Positions 10,525 to 20,711 of a stretch of 64,000 nucleotides of DNA are shown here, piece after piece. The notes beneath the pieces were generated by a model, which ran no database searches, had not been told where the DNA came from, and worked only from the letters and a program-made list of their open reading frames with translations. Each line of letters opens with the position of its first letter. Within the stretch, counting starts at the first letter, position 1. Origin of the DNA: Marinicella marina (GTDB lineage Bacteria > Pseudomonadota > Gammaproteobacteria > Xanthomonadales > Marinicellaceae); contig NZ_JASJNC010000007.1 of assembly GCF_030065545.1 (NCBI RefSeq), positions 335,402 through 399,401 of the forward strand, read 5' to 3'. Made by a program: the position numbers and the translations under genes.

Positions 10525-12264
10525 ATGAAATACCTATACACAATCATTTTATTCAATTTTACGACGGTACTTTTGGCTGTGAATGATTTGCCGCAACAAG
10601 GTGTGAATTTTGCATCAGTTGGTCTGGTCAGCGATCAAAACTGCGATTACAACACCATCAATGATGCCATTCTTGGCGGTCATGATGAAATCAGGCTGGT
10701 TAACATCACTTTTAATGAGCGGATTGATATCGTAAACAATGGCATTGAAATCAAAGGTGGCTATGCCAATTGTACGGCTGCCAATGCCGATAATCCAATT
10801 CGGCTTACCACCACCATTGAACCAATCAAAGACAGTGGCATCAACATCACCAATGGTAATGACAACTATACAGTCAAACTATCGAACCTATGGATTACTG
10901 GTGCTTCAGGCAATATGTTCTCATCGACTGCAGGTATCAATGCCACCGGAGAAAACACCACCCTAATGATGGAAAACGTAGCCATTGTAAACAATCAAGC
11001 AACTGGGTTAAATTTGATTAACTTGGCAGCTGCAAGCTTAAAAAATATCTTAATCAGTGGCAATTCATTACAAGGCAATGGCGGCGGCATCAGTTGTGAT
11101 TCATCGACAGTGGTAGTTTATGGCGCCTCATCTATCAACAGTAACTCAGTCACACAAGATACCCGGCGCAACGGAATCACCAATGAAGGCAATGGTGGTG
11201 GCGTCTATGCCACCAATGGTTGTGATTTCACTTATTACTCTGGCCCGCCACAACAAAACAGTGGGCTGAACGGGATTTTGAGTAATAATGCAGCTGGAAA
11301 TGGCGGTGGTATATTCGCCAACTTAGGCGCAACAATCAGCTTAATTGGTACAGAAGTGAACACCAAAAATGAAACTTTCGGCGACAGTACAGTTCCAGTT
11401 CTGTTGTTAAATAATACTGCTGGTGGTGTCGGCGGCGGGGTCTACCTGGACGATGAAAACACAGCATTAACCGCCAGTGGTATTAGAGTCATCCAGAACA
11501 CTGCAAACGCCGACGGTGGTGGGCTGTATATTGAATCTGACGCCACTGCAACCATTACCCGCTTACCAGGTGGCTGCTGGAGCAACAACAAGTGCAACCT
11601 ATTTCAATCTAATGATGCAGGCACCAACAGCAGCTTTGGTGGTGCGATTTTTGTTGGAGGGGCTCAATTGGCTGTCGGCAATGCTTGGTTCCAAGATAAC
11701 CTGGCAGATGATGGCGCAGCCATAGCCGTTGCTGTTGGCAGTGCCACATTGGAGGGTAATGTGTTTTACCGCAATGATGCATCGACAGATTATGATGCCA
11801 ACTCAGCAGTTCTTCTGGTATTTAACAGTGTCGGAACACTGGCATACAACACCTTCGTGGACAACAATTCTGTAGTGGCAAACATCCAAGTTGCAGCCAC
11901 CAGCAACATCACACAAGTGGGTAACATCATTTATGACTTAGCAACCACCTCGTTCGATATTTCTGGAAATAGCTCAGCAGAAAACTACTGCATTTACACC
12001 AATGAAAGCAGTCAAATAGTTGGCACCAACATCATCACTGATACTACTGATCCTTTCATAGACCGCATCAATGGTGATTTTCACATATCTTACTTTCAAT
12101 TAAGGGATGCCTGTGATGCTGTCTTGTACACACCATCACTGCGAGATTTCGATAATCAAACAAGAGGCTTTGATGATCCGATTGCAGACTTGGACGGTCC
12201 TTTTGATATTGGTGCGGATGAGGATTACAGCTCAGACGTGATTTTTAAAAATGGATTTGATTAA
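10525..12264 (+). CDS. Secreted right-handed beta-helix-like protein with IFKNGFD tail
   Basis: Exported protein of 579 residues, function unknown. An N-terminal signal peptide (MKYLYTIILFNFTTVLLA) is followed by NCDYNTINDAIL, the typical opening of secreted parallel beta-helix proteins, and by many short N-G-G-G-I/V-Y/F turns (GNGGGISC, GNGGGVYATN, GNGGGIFANL, GVGGGVYLDD, DGGGLYIESD), as in polymorphic outer-membrane and autotransporter-like proteins. It ends exactly in SDVIFKNGFD, the tail seen in the upstream neighbour. No autotransporter barrel is present, so surface retention, if any, needs another route. Own terminator at 12286; probably transcribed separately from the 7727 gene because a terminator lies between. 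Confidence 0.85.
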   Translation: MKYLYTIILFNFTTVLLAVNDLPQQGVNFASVGLVSDQNCDYNTINDAILGGHDEIRLVNITFNERIDIVNNGIEIKGGYANCTAANADNPIRLTTTIEPIKDSGINITNGNDNYTVKLSNLWITGASGNMFSSTAGINATGENTTLMMENVAIVNNQATGLNLINLAAASLKNILISGNSLQGNGGGISCDSSTVVVYGASSINSNSVTQDTRRNGITNEGNGGGVYATNGCDFTYYSGPPQQNSGLNGILSNNAAGNGGGIFANLGATISLIGTEVNTKNETFGDSTVPVLLLNNTAGGVGGGVYLDDENTALTASGIRVIQNTANADGGGLYIESDATATITRLPGGCWSNNKCNLFQSNDAGTNSSFGGAIFVGGAQLAVGNAWFQDNLADDGAAIAVAVGSATLEGNVFYRNDASTDYDANSAVLLVFNSVGTLAYNTFVDNNSVVANIQVAATSNITQVGNIIYDLATTSFDISGNSSAENYCIYTNESSQIVGTNIITDTTDPFIDRINGDFHISYFQLRDACDAVLYTPSLRDFDNQTRGFDDPIADLDGPFDIGADEDYSSDVIFKNGFD

Positions 12265-12285
12265 ACAAAATCGGATAAAAAATAA

Positions 12286-12315
12286 AAAGGAGCACTAGTT
12301 AGCTCCTTTATTTGT
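12286..12315 (+). terminator. Intrinsic terminator after the beta-helix gene
   Basis: Stem AAAGGAGC (12286-12293) / GCTCCTTT (12302-12309), 8-nt loop, short T-rich tail. Also A-rich on the other flank, so it could serve the convergent minus-strand gene. Confidence 0.8.
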
Positions 12316-12334
12316 TTGAAACAATCTGCTTTGG

Positions 12335-13180
12335 CTAAAAAATCTCACCAATCATACAGCGCAAACTGCCACCGGCCTTTTCCAGCTCAGACACGTCAAC
12401 GCCATGGATGTCGAGACCCCAGTTGTTCAAAATTTTTCGCGATGACACCGACAACGTATCAAAGGCCGTTTGACTGAATAAGACATCACGATCGGTGATA
12501 GAAATACAATTGCCACAAAAAGCCATTTTTTCTTCATCAGAAAGGTACAGAATTCTTCCCTCATAAAAATCATCGATGGCCTGAACCACATCGGGATCTG
12601 CAAAAGAGTCTTTATGTATCACGCAGCCGACACTGGCCAGACAAGCCATGACCACGTTGGTGTGGTATTCACCTTCAGCCAAATCAAATTGAAAAGTTAA
12701 ATCCAGCTGAAAACCCTCATCCAGCTCGACAGCACCAGCTTCATCGACCCTTTCGGTCATACCAACAAAACCCACGTTGCGACCACGGTCAGGAACCATG
12801 ACTCCAGTTAATTCGGCTATGGCACGGTGGTTTTCAATCTCATATTCTTCATAACCCAAGACACCACCAAAAAACTTTCTGATATCGCGCCGTTGGGTTT
12901 CTAGTTGTCGGTTGGGATATTTCATTGAACCGACGATATAACGGCGGTTGTGGTTGGTCGCAAAAGCATTGTTTGGAAAGACCGCATCAGGGGTGTCTTC
13001 AGAACCAGGAAAGGTAACTACAGGTATACCAAAATCAGTCAATGTTCTGGCCAGTTGCATTTGTTGAAACACCGCCAATTTCTCATCCACTGACTCATCC
13101 ATCTGCATGTAATCATTGTCTTGTGCGGTTTGTTCATTCAAAGAAAAACCCACTGGACTGACCATAAATGCGGCCTTCAT
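12335..13180 (-). CDS. Arginine deiminase-related amidinotransferase-fold protein
   Basis: Member of the guanidino-group-modifying superfamily (arginine deiminase, DDAH, amidinotransferase); likely hydrolyses a guanidino compound, exact substrate unknown. Visible motifs: DAVFPNNAFATNH (substrate-binding DxVFxNN), FDLAEGEYHTNVVMA with the conserved HTN, and the C-terminal GGSLRCMIGEIF carrying the catalytic-type Cys. I choose the start at 13180 (281 residues, MKAAFMVSPVGFSLN) because family members begin right before this xxMVxPVxFxxN stretch and AGAAG lies 5 nt upstream. A longer form from 13255, overlapping dusA by 11 bp, is possible. Last gene of the dap operon direction. Confidence 0.85.
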   Translation of the reverse strand: MKAAFMVSPVGFSLNEQTAQDNDYMQMDESVDEKLAVFQQMQLARTLTDFGIPVVTFPGSEDTPDAVFPNNAFATNHNRRYIVGSMKYPNRQLETQRRDIRKFFGGVLGYEEYEIENHRAIAELTGVMVPDRGRNVGFVGMTERVDEAGAVELDEGFQLDLTFQFDLAEGEYHTNVVMACLASVGCVIHKDSFADPDVVQAIDDFYEGRILYLSDEEKMAFCGNCISITDRDVLFSQTAFDTLSVSSRKILNNWGLDIHGVDVSELEKAGGSLRCMIGEIF

Positions 13181-13244
13181 CGCCACTTCTTGTTTGATGT
13201 TGAACTGCTTCAGTTCTTGTACTTTTTTAAAATCCGCTATGTTT

Positions 13245-14222
13245 TTAACTAACATCTTTCACCCACTCTTTGGCTTCTTGAATCACCCTAACATCCGCTT
13301 TGCGTCTTGGTGCTTCTGTGACTAAATATGACTTCCACTTCTTGTTTCCTGGCAGTCCGTGGTACAACCCCAATATGGGTCTGATTAACCAATGTAAACT
13401 CAAGCCTTGATCAATCATGGCTTGGCAATATTCGGCGTATGATAACAGCACTTCATCTCTGGTTAAAAGCTGTTTTTTAAGGCCCATGGCATCATGCATT
13501 TCTCGGATCAGCCACGGCGCATTCCAAAACGCTCGGCCAACCATCACGCCATCAACATGATTCAATTGTTCAGTTGCCAGTTCAACGGTATCGATGCCCC
13601 CATTGATGATCACTTCAAGATCAGGGTGCATAGCTTTGAGCCGGTATGGGAAGTCGTATTTCAACGGTGGTACCGTGCGATTTTGTTTGGGGCTCAACCC
13701 TTTTAACAACGCTTTTCTGGCATGAATGATGAACGTTTGGCAGCCTGCGCTGCGCACCGCATCAATGAAACCGATGAAGTGTTCAAACGAGTCCTCATCA
13801 TCAACACCAATTCTGGATTTGATGGTCACTGGGATGTCAACTGCCTCATGCATGGCTGCAAAACATTCGGCCACCAACTCAGGTTCTCGCATCAAACAAG
13901 CGCCGAAACGACCCTTTTGCACCCGGTCGCTGGGACATCCAACGTTCAGATTAATTTCAGCATAGCCCATATCCTCAGCAATCTTGGCACACAATGCCAA
14001 ATCTTTGACATCGCTGCCACCCAACTGCAAAGCCACTGGGCTCTCAGCTGCTGAAAAACCCAAATACTTATCCTTTTCTCCACGCAAAATCGCTGGACAA
14101 GTAACCATCTCGGTGTACAACATCACCTCACTAGATATGAGGCGGTGAAAATAACGGCAATGTCGATCTGTCCAATCAAGCATGGGTGCCACGCACAATT
14201 GTCGATTGATGCTGTGCTTCAT
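13245..14222 (-). CDS. dusA: tRNA-dihydrouridine(20/20a) synthase DusA
   Basis: FMN-dependent enzyme that reduces uridine to dihydrouridine in the tRNA D-loop. 325 residues. The N-terminus VAPMLDWTDRHCRYFHRLIS is characteristic of DusA, the active-site Cys is in GCPSDRVQKGRFGACLM, and the phosphate-binding loop INGGID precedes HVDGVMVGRAFWNAPWL. Its ATG overlaps the dapE stop by 4 bp (ATGA), showing translational coupling to the diaminopimelate genes, an unusual partner for a tRNA-modifying enzyme. Confidence 0.95.
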   Translation of the reverse strand: MKHSINRQLCVAPMLDWTDRHCRYFHRLISSEVMLYTEMVTCPAILRGEKDKYLGFSAAESPVALQLGGSDVKDLALCAKIAEDMGYAEINLNVGCPSDRVQKGRFGACLMREPELVAECFAAMHEAVDIPVTIKSRIGVDDEDSFEHFIGFIDAVRSAGCQTFIIHARKALLKGLSPKQNRTVPPLKYDFPYRLKAMHPDLEVIINGGIDTVELATEQLNHVDGVMVGRAFWNAPWLIREMHDAMGLKKQLLTRDEVLLSYAEYCQAMIDQGLSLHWLIRPILGLYHGLPGNKKWKSYLVTEAPRRKADVRVIQEAKEWVKDVS

Positions 14223-15352
14223 GGCAGTAACAAGCGATGAATCAAGTCCAAATAAATATTCTCCAACTGCACCAAATGGCTGACTTTTTCACATTCGTTG
14301 ACCTGATGGATGGTTTTATTGATGGGACCCAATTCCATGGTAGCCACTCCATGTGGCGCCACGAAACGGCCATCTGAAGTGCCACCAGCGGTATTGAAAG
14401 TGGCATCGAGACCTGTGATTTGTTTGATAGAAGCGGCCAACTTTTCTTTGTATTGTTCATCTTGGCAATGAAATGGCTCTCCTGAAAGCTGCCAATCAAT
14501 GCTGTAATCCAACTGGTATTGATCCAGAATGGCGTGTAATTGTTTTGACAAAGTTTCTTGGCTTGAACAAGGTGCATATCGAAAATTAGCCGTTATCACC
14601 ATTTCACCCGGTATGATATTGGGCACGCCGGTTCCTGCATGAATGTTTGAAATTTGAAAACTGGTTGGCGGAAAGTCAGCATTGCCCGCATCCCACTCGA
14701 AGCGACTTAATTCGTCAATCGCAGCGGCTGCTTTAAATACTGGATTATCAGCATTCTGCGGATAAGCCACGTGACCTTGTTTTCCGCGCACAGTGATGAT
14801 TGCATGCAAAGACCCCCTTCTGCCTACCCTGACTGTATCACCCAATTGGCTAGAACTGCTGGGCTCGCCCACCAGACAATAATCAAAATGGTGTTTGGCA
14901 ACCATCAAAGGCATGAATTTTCTGACCCCATCTAAGGCTACACCCTCTTCATCACTGGTCAGCATCATGGCTACTTTACCGGGGTGATTGGGGTTTTGTG
15001 CAACAAATTTTTCCATTGCCAGTACCATCGCCGCAATCGAACCTTTCATGTCAGCCACACCACGACCATACAGCACCCCGGCCTCAACATGGGCGGACAG
15101 CGGATCATGTGTCCAAGCAGCAACATCACCCGGTGGCACCACATCGGTGTGTCCCAGAAACATCAAAGCTGGCCCTGGTGAATCACCATGCCAAATCAAC
15201 ACATTATCCACCTCACCAAAACGATGATGCTCACCTTGAAAGCCTTGTGGGCCTAAGCGATTCATCAACAAGGGCTGGCAACCCGCATCATCGGGCGTAT
15301 AGGATGGTTTTTGGATTAATTGTTTGGCCAAGCCAATGACTTCTGGTTCCAT
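14219..15352 (-). CDS. dapE: Succinyl-diaminopimelate desuccinylase DapE
   Basis: Zinc metallohydrolase (M20 family) that removes succinate from N-succinyl-LL-diaminopimelate in lysine and peptidoglycan synthesis. 377 residues, normal length. Metal-binding motifs GHTDVVPPGD (about 67-76) and SDEEGVALDG (about 133) are present, with the dimerisation/lid domain between, and the late GGTSDGRF and C-terminal INKTIHQVNE carrying the last zinc His. It starts 2 bp after yffB and is coupled to dusA downstream; dapD is two genes upstream, so consecutive pathway steps sit in one operon. Confidence 0.97.
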   Translation of the reverse strand: MEPEVIGLAKQLIQKPSYTPDDAGCQPLLMNRLGPQGFQGEHHRFGEVDNVLIWHGDSPGPALMFLGHTDVVPPGDVAAWTHDPLSAHVEAGVLYGRGVADMKGSIAAMVLAMEKFVAQNPNHPGKVAMMLTSDEEGVALDGVRKFMPLMVAKHHFDYCLVGEPSSSSQLGDTVRVGRRGSLHAIITVRGKQGHVAYPQNADNPVFKAAAAIDELSRFEWDAGNADFPPTSFQISNIHAGTGVPNIIPGEMVITANFRYAPCSSQETLSKQLHAILDQYQLDYSIDWQLSGEPFHCQDEQYKEKLAASIKQITGLDATFNTAGGTSDGRFVAPHGVATMELGPINKTIHQVNECEKVSHLVQLENIYLDLIHRLLLP

Positions 15353-15354
15353 GA

Positions 15355-15654
15355 TCAGAGTCCTATGCGGTATTGCCCATCAACAAAAACAACAGGTCTT
15401 TTGATGAGCGTGGGATGAGACACCAAAGTTTGGCTATCCGCTGCCACTTGTTCTGACGCTGAAAGTTGCTTCCAAGTGGTGCTTCTTTTGTTCAGCAAGT
15501 GTTTGAATTCGATGTCTTGCAACATGGCTTTCACCAAATCAGCATCAATGCCGTTGACTCTGAAATCATGTAACCTAACTTCATTGTCATCGGTTTGCGC
15601 TTGTTTCATGGCTGCCCTGACTTTGTCACAGTTTTTGATGCCGTAAATAATCAT
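15355..15654 (-). CDS. yffB: ArsC/Spx-family protein YffB
   Basis: Small thioredoxin-fold protein (99 residues) related to arsenate reductase, in a family whose E. coli member also lies beside dapE. The N-terminal [15 protein letters not shown] keeps one Cys at the ArsC position; [12 protein letters not shown] and [11 protein letters not shown] are typical of the family. Arsenate reduction has not been the accepted role of YffB proteins, and glutathione or thiol chemistry is suggested; function here is unproven. The ATG overlaps the dapD stop by 4 bp and dapE follows at 2 bp, so it is translated with the diaminopimelate genes. Confidence 0.9.
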   Translation of the reverse strand: MIIYGIKNCDKVRAAMKQAQTDDNEVRLHDFRVNGIDADLVKAMLQDIEFKHLLNKRSTTWKQLSASEQVAADSQTLVSHPTLIKRPVVFVDGQYRIGL

Positions 15655-16466
15655 GACCTGAGCAACTCATTGATGGAAGTTTTCGCACGGGTTTTTTCAT
15701 CAACTTTTTTCACGATGACCGCGCAATTAAGTGCATATTTACCATTCTCAGCAGGCAGGGTTCCCGCCACCACCACCGAGCCGGGTGGTACATAACCGTA
15801 CGTCACTTCATCGGTTTCACGGTCATAAATTTTGGTACTTTGACCCAGGAATACGCCCATGGATATGACACTGCCTTTGCCTACCCGAACACCCTCAACC
15901 ACTTCACTGCGTGCACCAATGAAACAGCCATCCTCAATGATGGTTGGGGACGCCTGTAATGGTTCTAAAACACCACCTATACCAACACCACCAGATAAAT
16001 GAACGTTCTCACCAATTTGGGCACAACTGCCCACAGTGGCCCAAGTATCTACCATGGTTCCAGCGCCGACATATGCGCCAATGTTGACATAAGAAGGCAT
16101 ACAGACCACGCCTCGGCCCAAGAATGCGCCTTTGCGGATGGTTGCAGGTGGTACCACGCGTGCTCCTGTCTGTTTGAATGTTTCCTCGTCGGCTTGGTTG
16201 AAACGACAAGGCACCTTATCCCAGTAATTATGAGTGGTGCCTGGCATCACTTGATTTTCAGATATGGTGAAGTACAACAATACCGCTTTTTTGAGCCATT
16301 CATTGACCTGCCATGTGTCGCCAACAGGTTCAGAGACTCGCAGGCTTCCAGATTCTAGGCCCTCAAGGGCAGTTTCGATGACTTGACCGTATTCGGCCTT
16401 GAGCTGTGCTGCTGACAATTCGGATCTGGCTTGCCACGCTGCATTGATTTCATTTTCTGTGTTCAT
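15651..16466 (-). CDS. dapD: Tetrahydrodipicolinate N-succinyltransferase DapD
   Basis: Transfers succinyl from succinyl-CoA to tetrahydrodipicolinate, the first committed step of the succinylase branch to diaminopimelate and lysine. 271 residues. After an N-terminal helical domain come the hexapeptide repeats of a left-handed beta-helix ([26 protein letters not shown] in shortened form [12 protein letters not shown], then [20 protein letters not shown] and [11 protein letters not shown]), typical of this trimeric enzyme. First gene of the minus-strand operon dapD-yffB-dapE-dusA-deiminase. Confidence 0.97.
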   Translation of the reverse strand: MNTENEINAAWQARSELSAAQLKAEYGQVIETALEGLESGSLRVSEPVGDTWQVNEWLKKAVLLYFTISENQVMPGTTHNYWDKVPCRFNQADEETFKQTGARVVPPATIRKGAFLGRGVVCMPSYVNIGAYVGAGTMVDTWATVGSCAQIGENVHLSGGVGIGGVLEPLQASPTIIEDGCFIGARSEVVEGVRVGKGSVISMGVFLGQSTKIYDRETDEVTYGYVPPGSVVVAGTLPAENGKYALNCAVIVKKVDEKTRAKTSINELLRS

Positions 16467-16565
16467 GGTGGGTTATTTGTTAAAGAAATGGGGCATTATA
16501 AACTGCCCTTATCGGCAAGTCAGCCTAAACAGGCGGATAAAAGGTACACTTGCACATAACGGCAA

Positions 16566-16874
16566 CTACTCGGATAAATCAACTTTTAACAGCAGTTTCT
16601 TCACAGATATTTTGAATTCCTTCTGCATAATATGTAGAATGCTGCGGCTGTACATGCGAATTTTACTGGCTTCCATTTGCGTACGACACATCAAAACTGC
16701 CGTATCGCCCCTGATATTAGCCAAGTGGCACATGCCTTTGACTTGCTCCGGCAAGCGCAATTGCAGAGTATCATCCAGCTTTTTAAGCTGATTGGCACGT
16801 TTGATCAACCCAGATAAACTTTTATCTTGAGCTAAACTGTCAGAAATGGACTGGAACCCACGGGATTTTCGCAT
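16566..16874 (-). CDS. DciA-like DUF721 protein
   Basis: Small protein of 102 residues belonging to the DUF721 group, which includes DciA, the ancestral loader or partner of the replicative helicase DnaB. Recognised by the central LDDTLQLRLPEQVKGMCHLANI stretch (short form QLRLPEQVKGMCHLANIRG) with a variable, basic N-terminus and a C-terminal hydrophobic and basic helix. Its placement next to an M23 peptidase and secA matches the usual lpxC/DUF721/secA neighbourhood in Gammaproteobacteria. Divergent from the M23 gene, 44 bp between starts. The short length suggests only the core KH-like domain is present. Helicase loading is known for other members and inferred here. Confidence 0.75.
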   Translation of the reverse strand: MRKSRGFQSISDSLAQDKSLSGLIKRANQLKKLDDTLQLRLPEQVKGMCHLANIRGDTAVLMCRTQMEASKIRMYSRSILHIMQKEFKISVKKLLLKVDLSE

Positions 16875-16918
16875 GGGTATATTTGAATATTAATAAATAA
16901 TGTAAGCAAGTTTTTTTT

Positions 16919-17848
16919 ATGAATAATTTAACAATAATAAAGCACAAAAAAACGGGCATGGTTCAATACTCTTTGAGCGATAAAGCGGTCAAAACCAAAT
17001 TATTCGTTCTGACAGGCCTGTTCACTGTGACCTTGTTAACTGTTGGTGGTTTGTTTGGCGCTTGGTTCTTCGGTTCTGATGGTAGCAAGCAAGCCAAAAT
17101 TAAAGAATTACAGTCTTTGGTCGACTCCAGCCAACAAGAATTAATTGAACATAAAAAATCCATTCAGAACGACATCGATTCAATGACCTTACAAATTGGT
17201 AAATTGATGGCTCATTCAACTCGACTGAATGCACTGGGCAGTCGCTTAACGGAAGTGGCAGACATCAACCAAGAAGAATTCAACCTTGATGCTGAACCTG
17301 GCGTTGGTGGTGCCGCACTGGAGCTGACTGGCGAAACCAATACGCCTCAGTCTTTGTATGAAAACCTGTTCAATTTAGAGGACAGCTTCAGTAAACAACA
17401 GGAAAATTTTAACATCCTGGCTAAGCTGTTGAACGAACAAGACATCGAACAAAGCTCAACACCCCACGTACTACCACTGGAAAAAGGCTGGATCTCATCT
17501 TATTATGGCAAACGCATAGACCCATTCACTGGCCAGCAAGCCACCCACCCTGGTATGGATTATTCCGGGGCTTACAAATCAAGCATTGTGGCTGCCGCTG
17601 ACGGTGTGGTTGTGTGGGCGGGTAAACGCAGCTCTTACGGCAAAATGGTTGAAATTGATCATGGTAACGGCTTCATGACACGCTATGCTCATGCCGAAAG
17701 TATTGATGTTGAATTAGGACAAAAAGTCACAGCTGGAGAAAAAATAGCAGTTATGGGTAAAACCGGCAGAGCCACTTCCGAGCACCTGCATTTTGAAATC
17801 CTCAAAAATGGACGCAAGGTCAACCCATTACCGTTTGTGAATTCATAA
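16919..17848 (+). CDS. M23 family peptidase (LytM domain), membrane-anchored
   Basis: Putative peptidoglycan endopeptidase or regulator. 309 residues: short basic cytoplasmic N-terminus, one membrane helix (about 27-49, VLTGLFTVTLLTVGGLFGAWFF), a coiled coil (about 55-105), and a C-terminal LytM domain. Zinc ligands are intact: HPGMDYSG (HxxxD), and HLHFEILKNG (HxH), with GNGFMTRYAHA between. Intact ligands favour an active enzyme over a degenerate EnvC/NlpD-type activator. Located immediately upstream of secA, the usual place for this family member in Gammaproteobacteria, but separated from it by a terminator. Confidence 0.9.
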   Translation: MNNLTIIKHKKTGMVQYSLSDKAVKTKLFVLTGLFTVTLLTVGGLFGAWFFGSDGSKQAKIKELQSLVDSSQQELIEHKKSIQNDIDSMTLQIGKLMAHSTRLNALGSRLTEVADINQEEFNLDAEPGVGGAALELTGETNTPQSLYENLFNLEDSFSKQQENFNILAKLLNEQDIEQSSTPHVLPLEKGWISSYYGKRIDPFTGQQATHPGMDYSGAYKSSIVAAADGVVVWAGKRSSYGKMVEIDHGNGFMTRYAHAESIDVELGQKVTAGEKIAVMGKTGRATSEHLHFEILKNGRKVNPLPFVNS

Positions 17849-17875
17849 GCATCAGAAAAAACAAAATAACCGTAG

Positions 17876-17910
17876 AAGGGCAGATAAATTCATTTTTATT
17901 TGCCCTTTTA
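17876..17910 (+). terminator. Intrinsic terminator between the M23 gene and secA
   Basis: Stem AAGGGCAGATAAA (17876-17888) pairs with TTTATTTGCCCTT (17895-17907) with one G-T wobble, then a short T-run. Confidence 0.75.
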
Positions 17911-17975
17911 CTTGAATAATAACTGTTTGAAACCACATTGTTTCTCTCAGTTGAGCAATCTTAAAACAGACAATT

Positions 17976-20711
17976 ATGGCTAAAAACTCACTTTTCACAA
18001 AAATATTTGGCTCAAGGAACCAACGTTTCATTCGCCAACTGGACAAACTGGCCGACAAGATAGAAGCATTGGAGCCACAATACCAAGCGCTGAAGGATGA
18101 TGAATTTCCAGCTCAAACTCAAGCATTAAAAGACCGCATCAACCAAGGTGAGGCATTAGACAGTTTATTACCTGAAGCATTTGCATTGGTTCGTGAGGCC
18201 TCAGTGAGAACATTGGGCATGAGACACTACCACGTACAATTAATTGGTGGTATCGTCATCCACCAAGGTAAGATTTCAGAAATGAGAACCGGTGAAGGTA
18301 AAACCTTGATGTGTACTTTGCCCGCTTATTTGAATGCCTTGGCCGGTGAAGGTGTTCACGTGGTTACAGTCAATGACTACCTAGCGAGTCGAGATGCCAA
18401 ATGGATGGAACCGCTGTATAACTTTCTAGGAATGACTGTGGGCATCGTAATACCCAGCATGACCCATGAAGCCAAACGTGCTGCTTATGCCTGTGACATC
18501 ACTTACGCCACCAACAATGAACTGGGATTTGATTATTTACGTGATAACATGGCCTTCAGCTTGGATGCCAAAGTTCAACGCGAACCCTTTTATGCCATCA
18601 TTGATGAGGTTGACTCAATTTTAATTGATGAAGCACGCACACCATTGATCATTTCAGGTCAAGTTGATGAGTCACCTGACGTCTACAACCGCGTCAATAA
18701 AATTGTGCCTTTCTTAGAACGCTCAACCGTTGAACCAGATCAGAAAGAGATTTCAAAAGCCATCATGAACAAACAGAGTTTGCCAGAACCTGATGGTGAT
18801 TTTTCAGTAGATGAAAAGTCCAAACAAGTCTTTCTCACAGAACAAGGCATGCAGCATGCTGAAGACCTGTTAAAGAAGAATGGCCTGATGGCAGAAGATG
18901 ATTCTCTGTATGACTCTCAACATATTTCACTCATGCACCATGTCAGTGCTGCATTGAAAGCGCATCACTTGTTTGAAAAAGACGTTGATTATATTGTCAA
19001 AGAAGGTGAAATTGTTATTGTTGATGAATTCACTGGCAGAACCATGGAAGGGCGTCGATGGTCCGATGGACTGCACCAAGCAGTAGAAGCCAAAGAGAAC
19101 GTCCCGATTCAGAAAGAAAACCAAACCCTGGCCTCAATCACCTTCCAGAACTACTTCCGATTGTATCCTAAATTATCGGGTATGACTGGTACGGCCGATA
19201 CCGAAGCTTACGAATTTCAATCCATCTATAACCTAGAAGTTATTGTGATTCCTACCCACAAACCAATGATCAGAGATGATCAAGGTGATTTGGTTTATTT
19301 CAGCCAAAAAGCAAAGTTTGAAGCCATCATTGAGGACATTGTTGATTGTCACGAAAAACAACAACCCGTATTGGTTGGTACCGCTTCCATTGAAGTCTCG
19401 GAGTTTCTGTCACACCAACTTAAGCAACGTAAAATCAAACACAATGTACTGAATGCCAAACAGCACGAACGTGAGGCATTGATTGTTGCTGAAGCTGGTT
19501 TACCAGGCGCAGTCACCATTGCAACCAATATGGCTGGACGGGGAACCGATATTGTATTGGGTGGTAATTTATCGGTCGAAATTGAAAACAAAGGCGATAT
19601 CAGTGAAGCAGAAAAAGAACAACTCACTGCAGACTGGAAAGTCCGTCATCAACAAGTGTTAGATAATGGTGGTCTGCGCATCATTGGCACAGAGCGACAC
19701 GAGTCACGCCGTATCGACAATCAATTGCGAGGTCGAGCAGGTCGACAGGGCGACCCAGGTTCATCACGTTTTTATATTTCGTTGGAAGATAACTTGATGC
19801 GAGTGTTTGGCCAAAGCCGCATGATGGATAACATGAAACGTTTTGGCATGAAAGAAGATGAGTACATCGAGCACAAATGGATCACCAGAATCATTGAAAA
19901 CGCCCAACGAAAAGTAGAGTCTCATAACTTTGACATCCGAAAACAGCTTTTGGAATATGATGATGTCGCCAATGATCAAAGAATGGTGATTTACCAACAA
20001 CGGGCTGATTTACTGGAATCAGACGAAATTGGTGATTACATCTTAGACACCCGTGAAGAAGTATTTGATAACGTGATTCGCCAACACATTCCATTAGAGA
20101 GTGTTGAGGAACAATGGCAGATCCCACAACTAGAACGAGTTTTGGCTACTGAGTTCGGCATTGAAATCAACATCACCCGCATACTTGAACGCGATGATGA
20201 GTTAGACGATGATGGTTTGACCGACAAAATTCACGCTCAGATCGAGCGTTTTTTCAAAGAAAAAGAAGCCATGACAGGCTCTGAGGTGATGCGTAATTTT
20301 GAGAAAGCCGCTTACTTAAACACCCTGGATCAACTGTGGAAAGAACATTTGGCTCAAATGGACCATTTACGACAAGGTGTTGGGCTGCGCTCTCACGCCC
20401 AGAAACAACCGATTCAAGAGTACAAGCGAGAGTCTTTCGAATTGTTTAAAGACTTACTCGATAAAATCAAATACGAAACCAGCAGAATCATTGCCAGGGT
20501 CAAGGTTCGTGAGGAAGATGATGTGGCAGCCATGGAACACAAAGAAGAACAAAATGTGACGTTCCAGCATCAATCCCCTAATCAACCCGCCCAAAAAGAA
20601 GCAGAAAAAGTTGAGACTTTCGTACGTGATGGCCAAAAAGTAGGTCGCAACGACCCTTGTCCATGCGGCTCTGGTAAAAAGTACAAACAATGCCACGGTC
20701 GCTTGACCTGA
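17976..20711 (+). CDS. secA: Preprotein translocase ATPase SecA
   Basis: Motor ATPase that drives unfolded proteins through SecYEG. 911 residues, full length. Walker A MRTGEGKT (about 105), [15 protein letters not shown] (Walker B, DEAD-like), the preprotein cross-linking domain, [13 protein letters not shown] and [17 protein letters not shown] (helicase motifs V-VI) are all seen. The C-terminal zinc-binding SecB-docking tail [16 protein letters not shown] is intact. No SecM-like arrest peptide gene was recognised upstream. The 3' end overlaps mutT by 22 bp. Confidence 0.98.
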   Translation: MAKNSLFTKIFGSRNQRFIRQLDKLADKIEALEPQYQALKDDEFPAQTQALKDRINQGEALDSLLPEAFALVREASVRTLGMRHYHVQLIGGIVIHQGKISEMRTGEGKTLMCTLPAYLNALAGEGVHVVTVNDYLASRDAKWMEPLYNFLGMTVGIVIPSMTHEAKRAAYACDITYATNNELGFDYLRDNMAFSLDAKVQREPFYAIIDEVDSILIDEARTPLIISGQVDESPDVYNRVNKIVPFLERSTVEPDQKEISKAIMNKQSLPEPDGDFSVDEKSKQVFLTEQGMQHAEDLLKKNGLMAEDDSLYDSQHISLMHHVSAALKAHHLFEKDVDYIVKEGEIVIVDEFTGRTMEGRRWSDGLHQAVEAKENVPIQKENQTLASITFQNYFRLYPKLSGMTGTADTEAYEFQSIYNLEVIVIPTHKPMIRDDQGDLVYFSQKAKFEAIIEDIVDCHEKQQPVLVGTASIEVSEFLSHQLKQRKIKHNVLNAKQHEREALIVAEAGLPGAVTIATNMAGRGTDIVLGGNLSVEIENKGDISEAEKEQLTADWKVRHQQVLDNGGLRIIGTERHESRRIDNQLRGRAGRQGDPGSSRFYISLEDNLMRVFGQSRMMDNMKRFGMKEDEYIEHKWITRIIENAQRKVESHNFDIRKQLLEYDDVANDQRMVIYQQRADLLESDEIGDYILDTREEVFDNVIRQHIPLESVEEQWQIPQLERVLATEFGIEINITRILERDDELDDDGLTDKIHAQIERFFKEKEAMTGSEVMRNFEKAAYLNTLDQLWKEHLAQMDHLRQGVGLRSHAQKQPIQEYKRESFELFKDLLDKIKYETSRIIARVKVREEDDVAAMEHKEEQNVTFQHQSPNQPAQKEAEKVETFVRDGQKVGRNDPCPCGSGKKYKQCHGRLT

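Noticed and set aside
15355..15654. Calling the YffB gene arsC
   Set aside because: It lies in the dap operon like E. coli yffB and lacks the ArsC arginine-rich context; the true arsC is at 48550.
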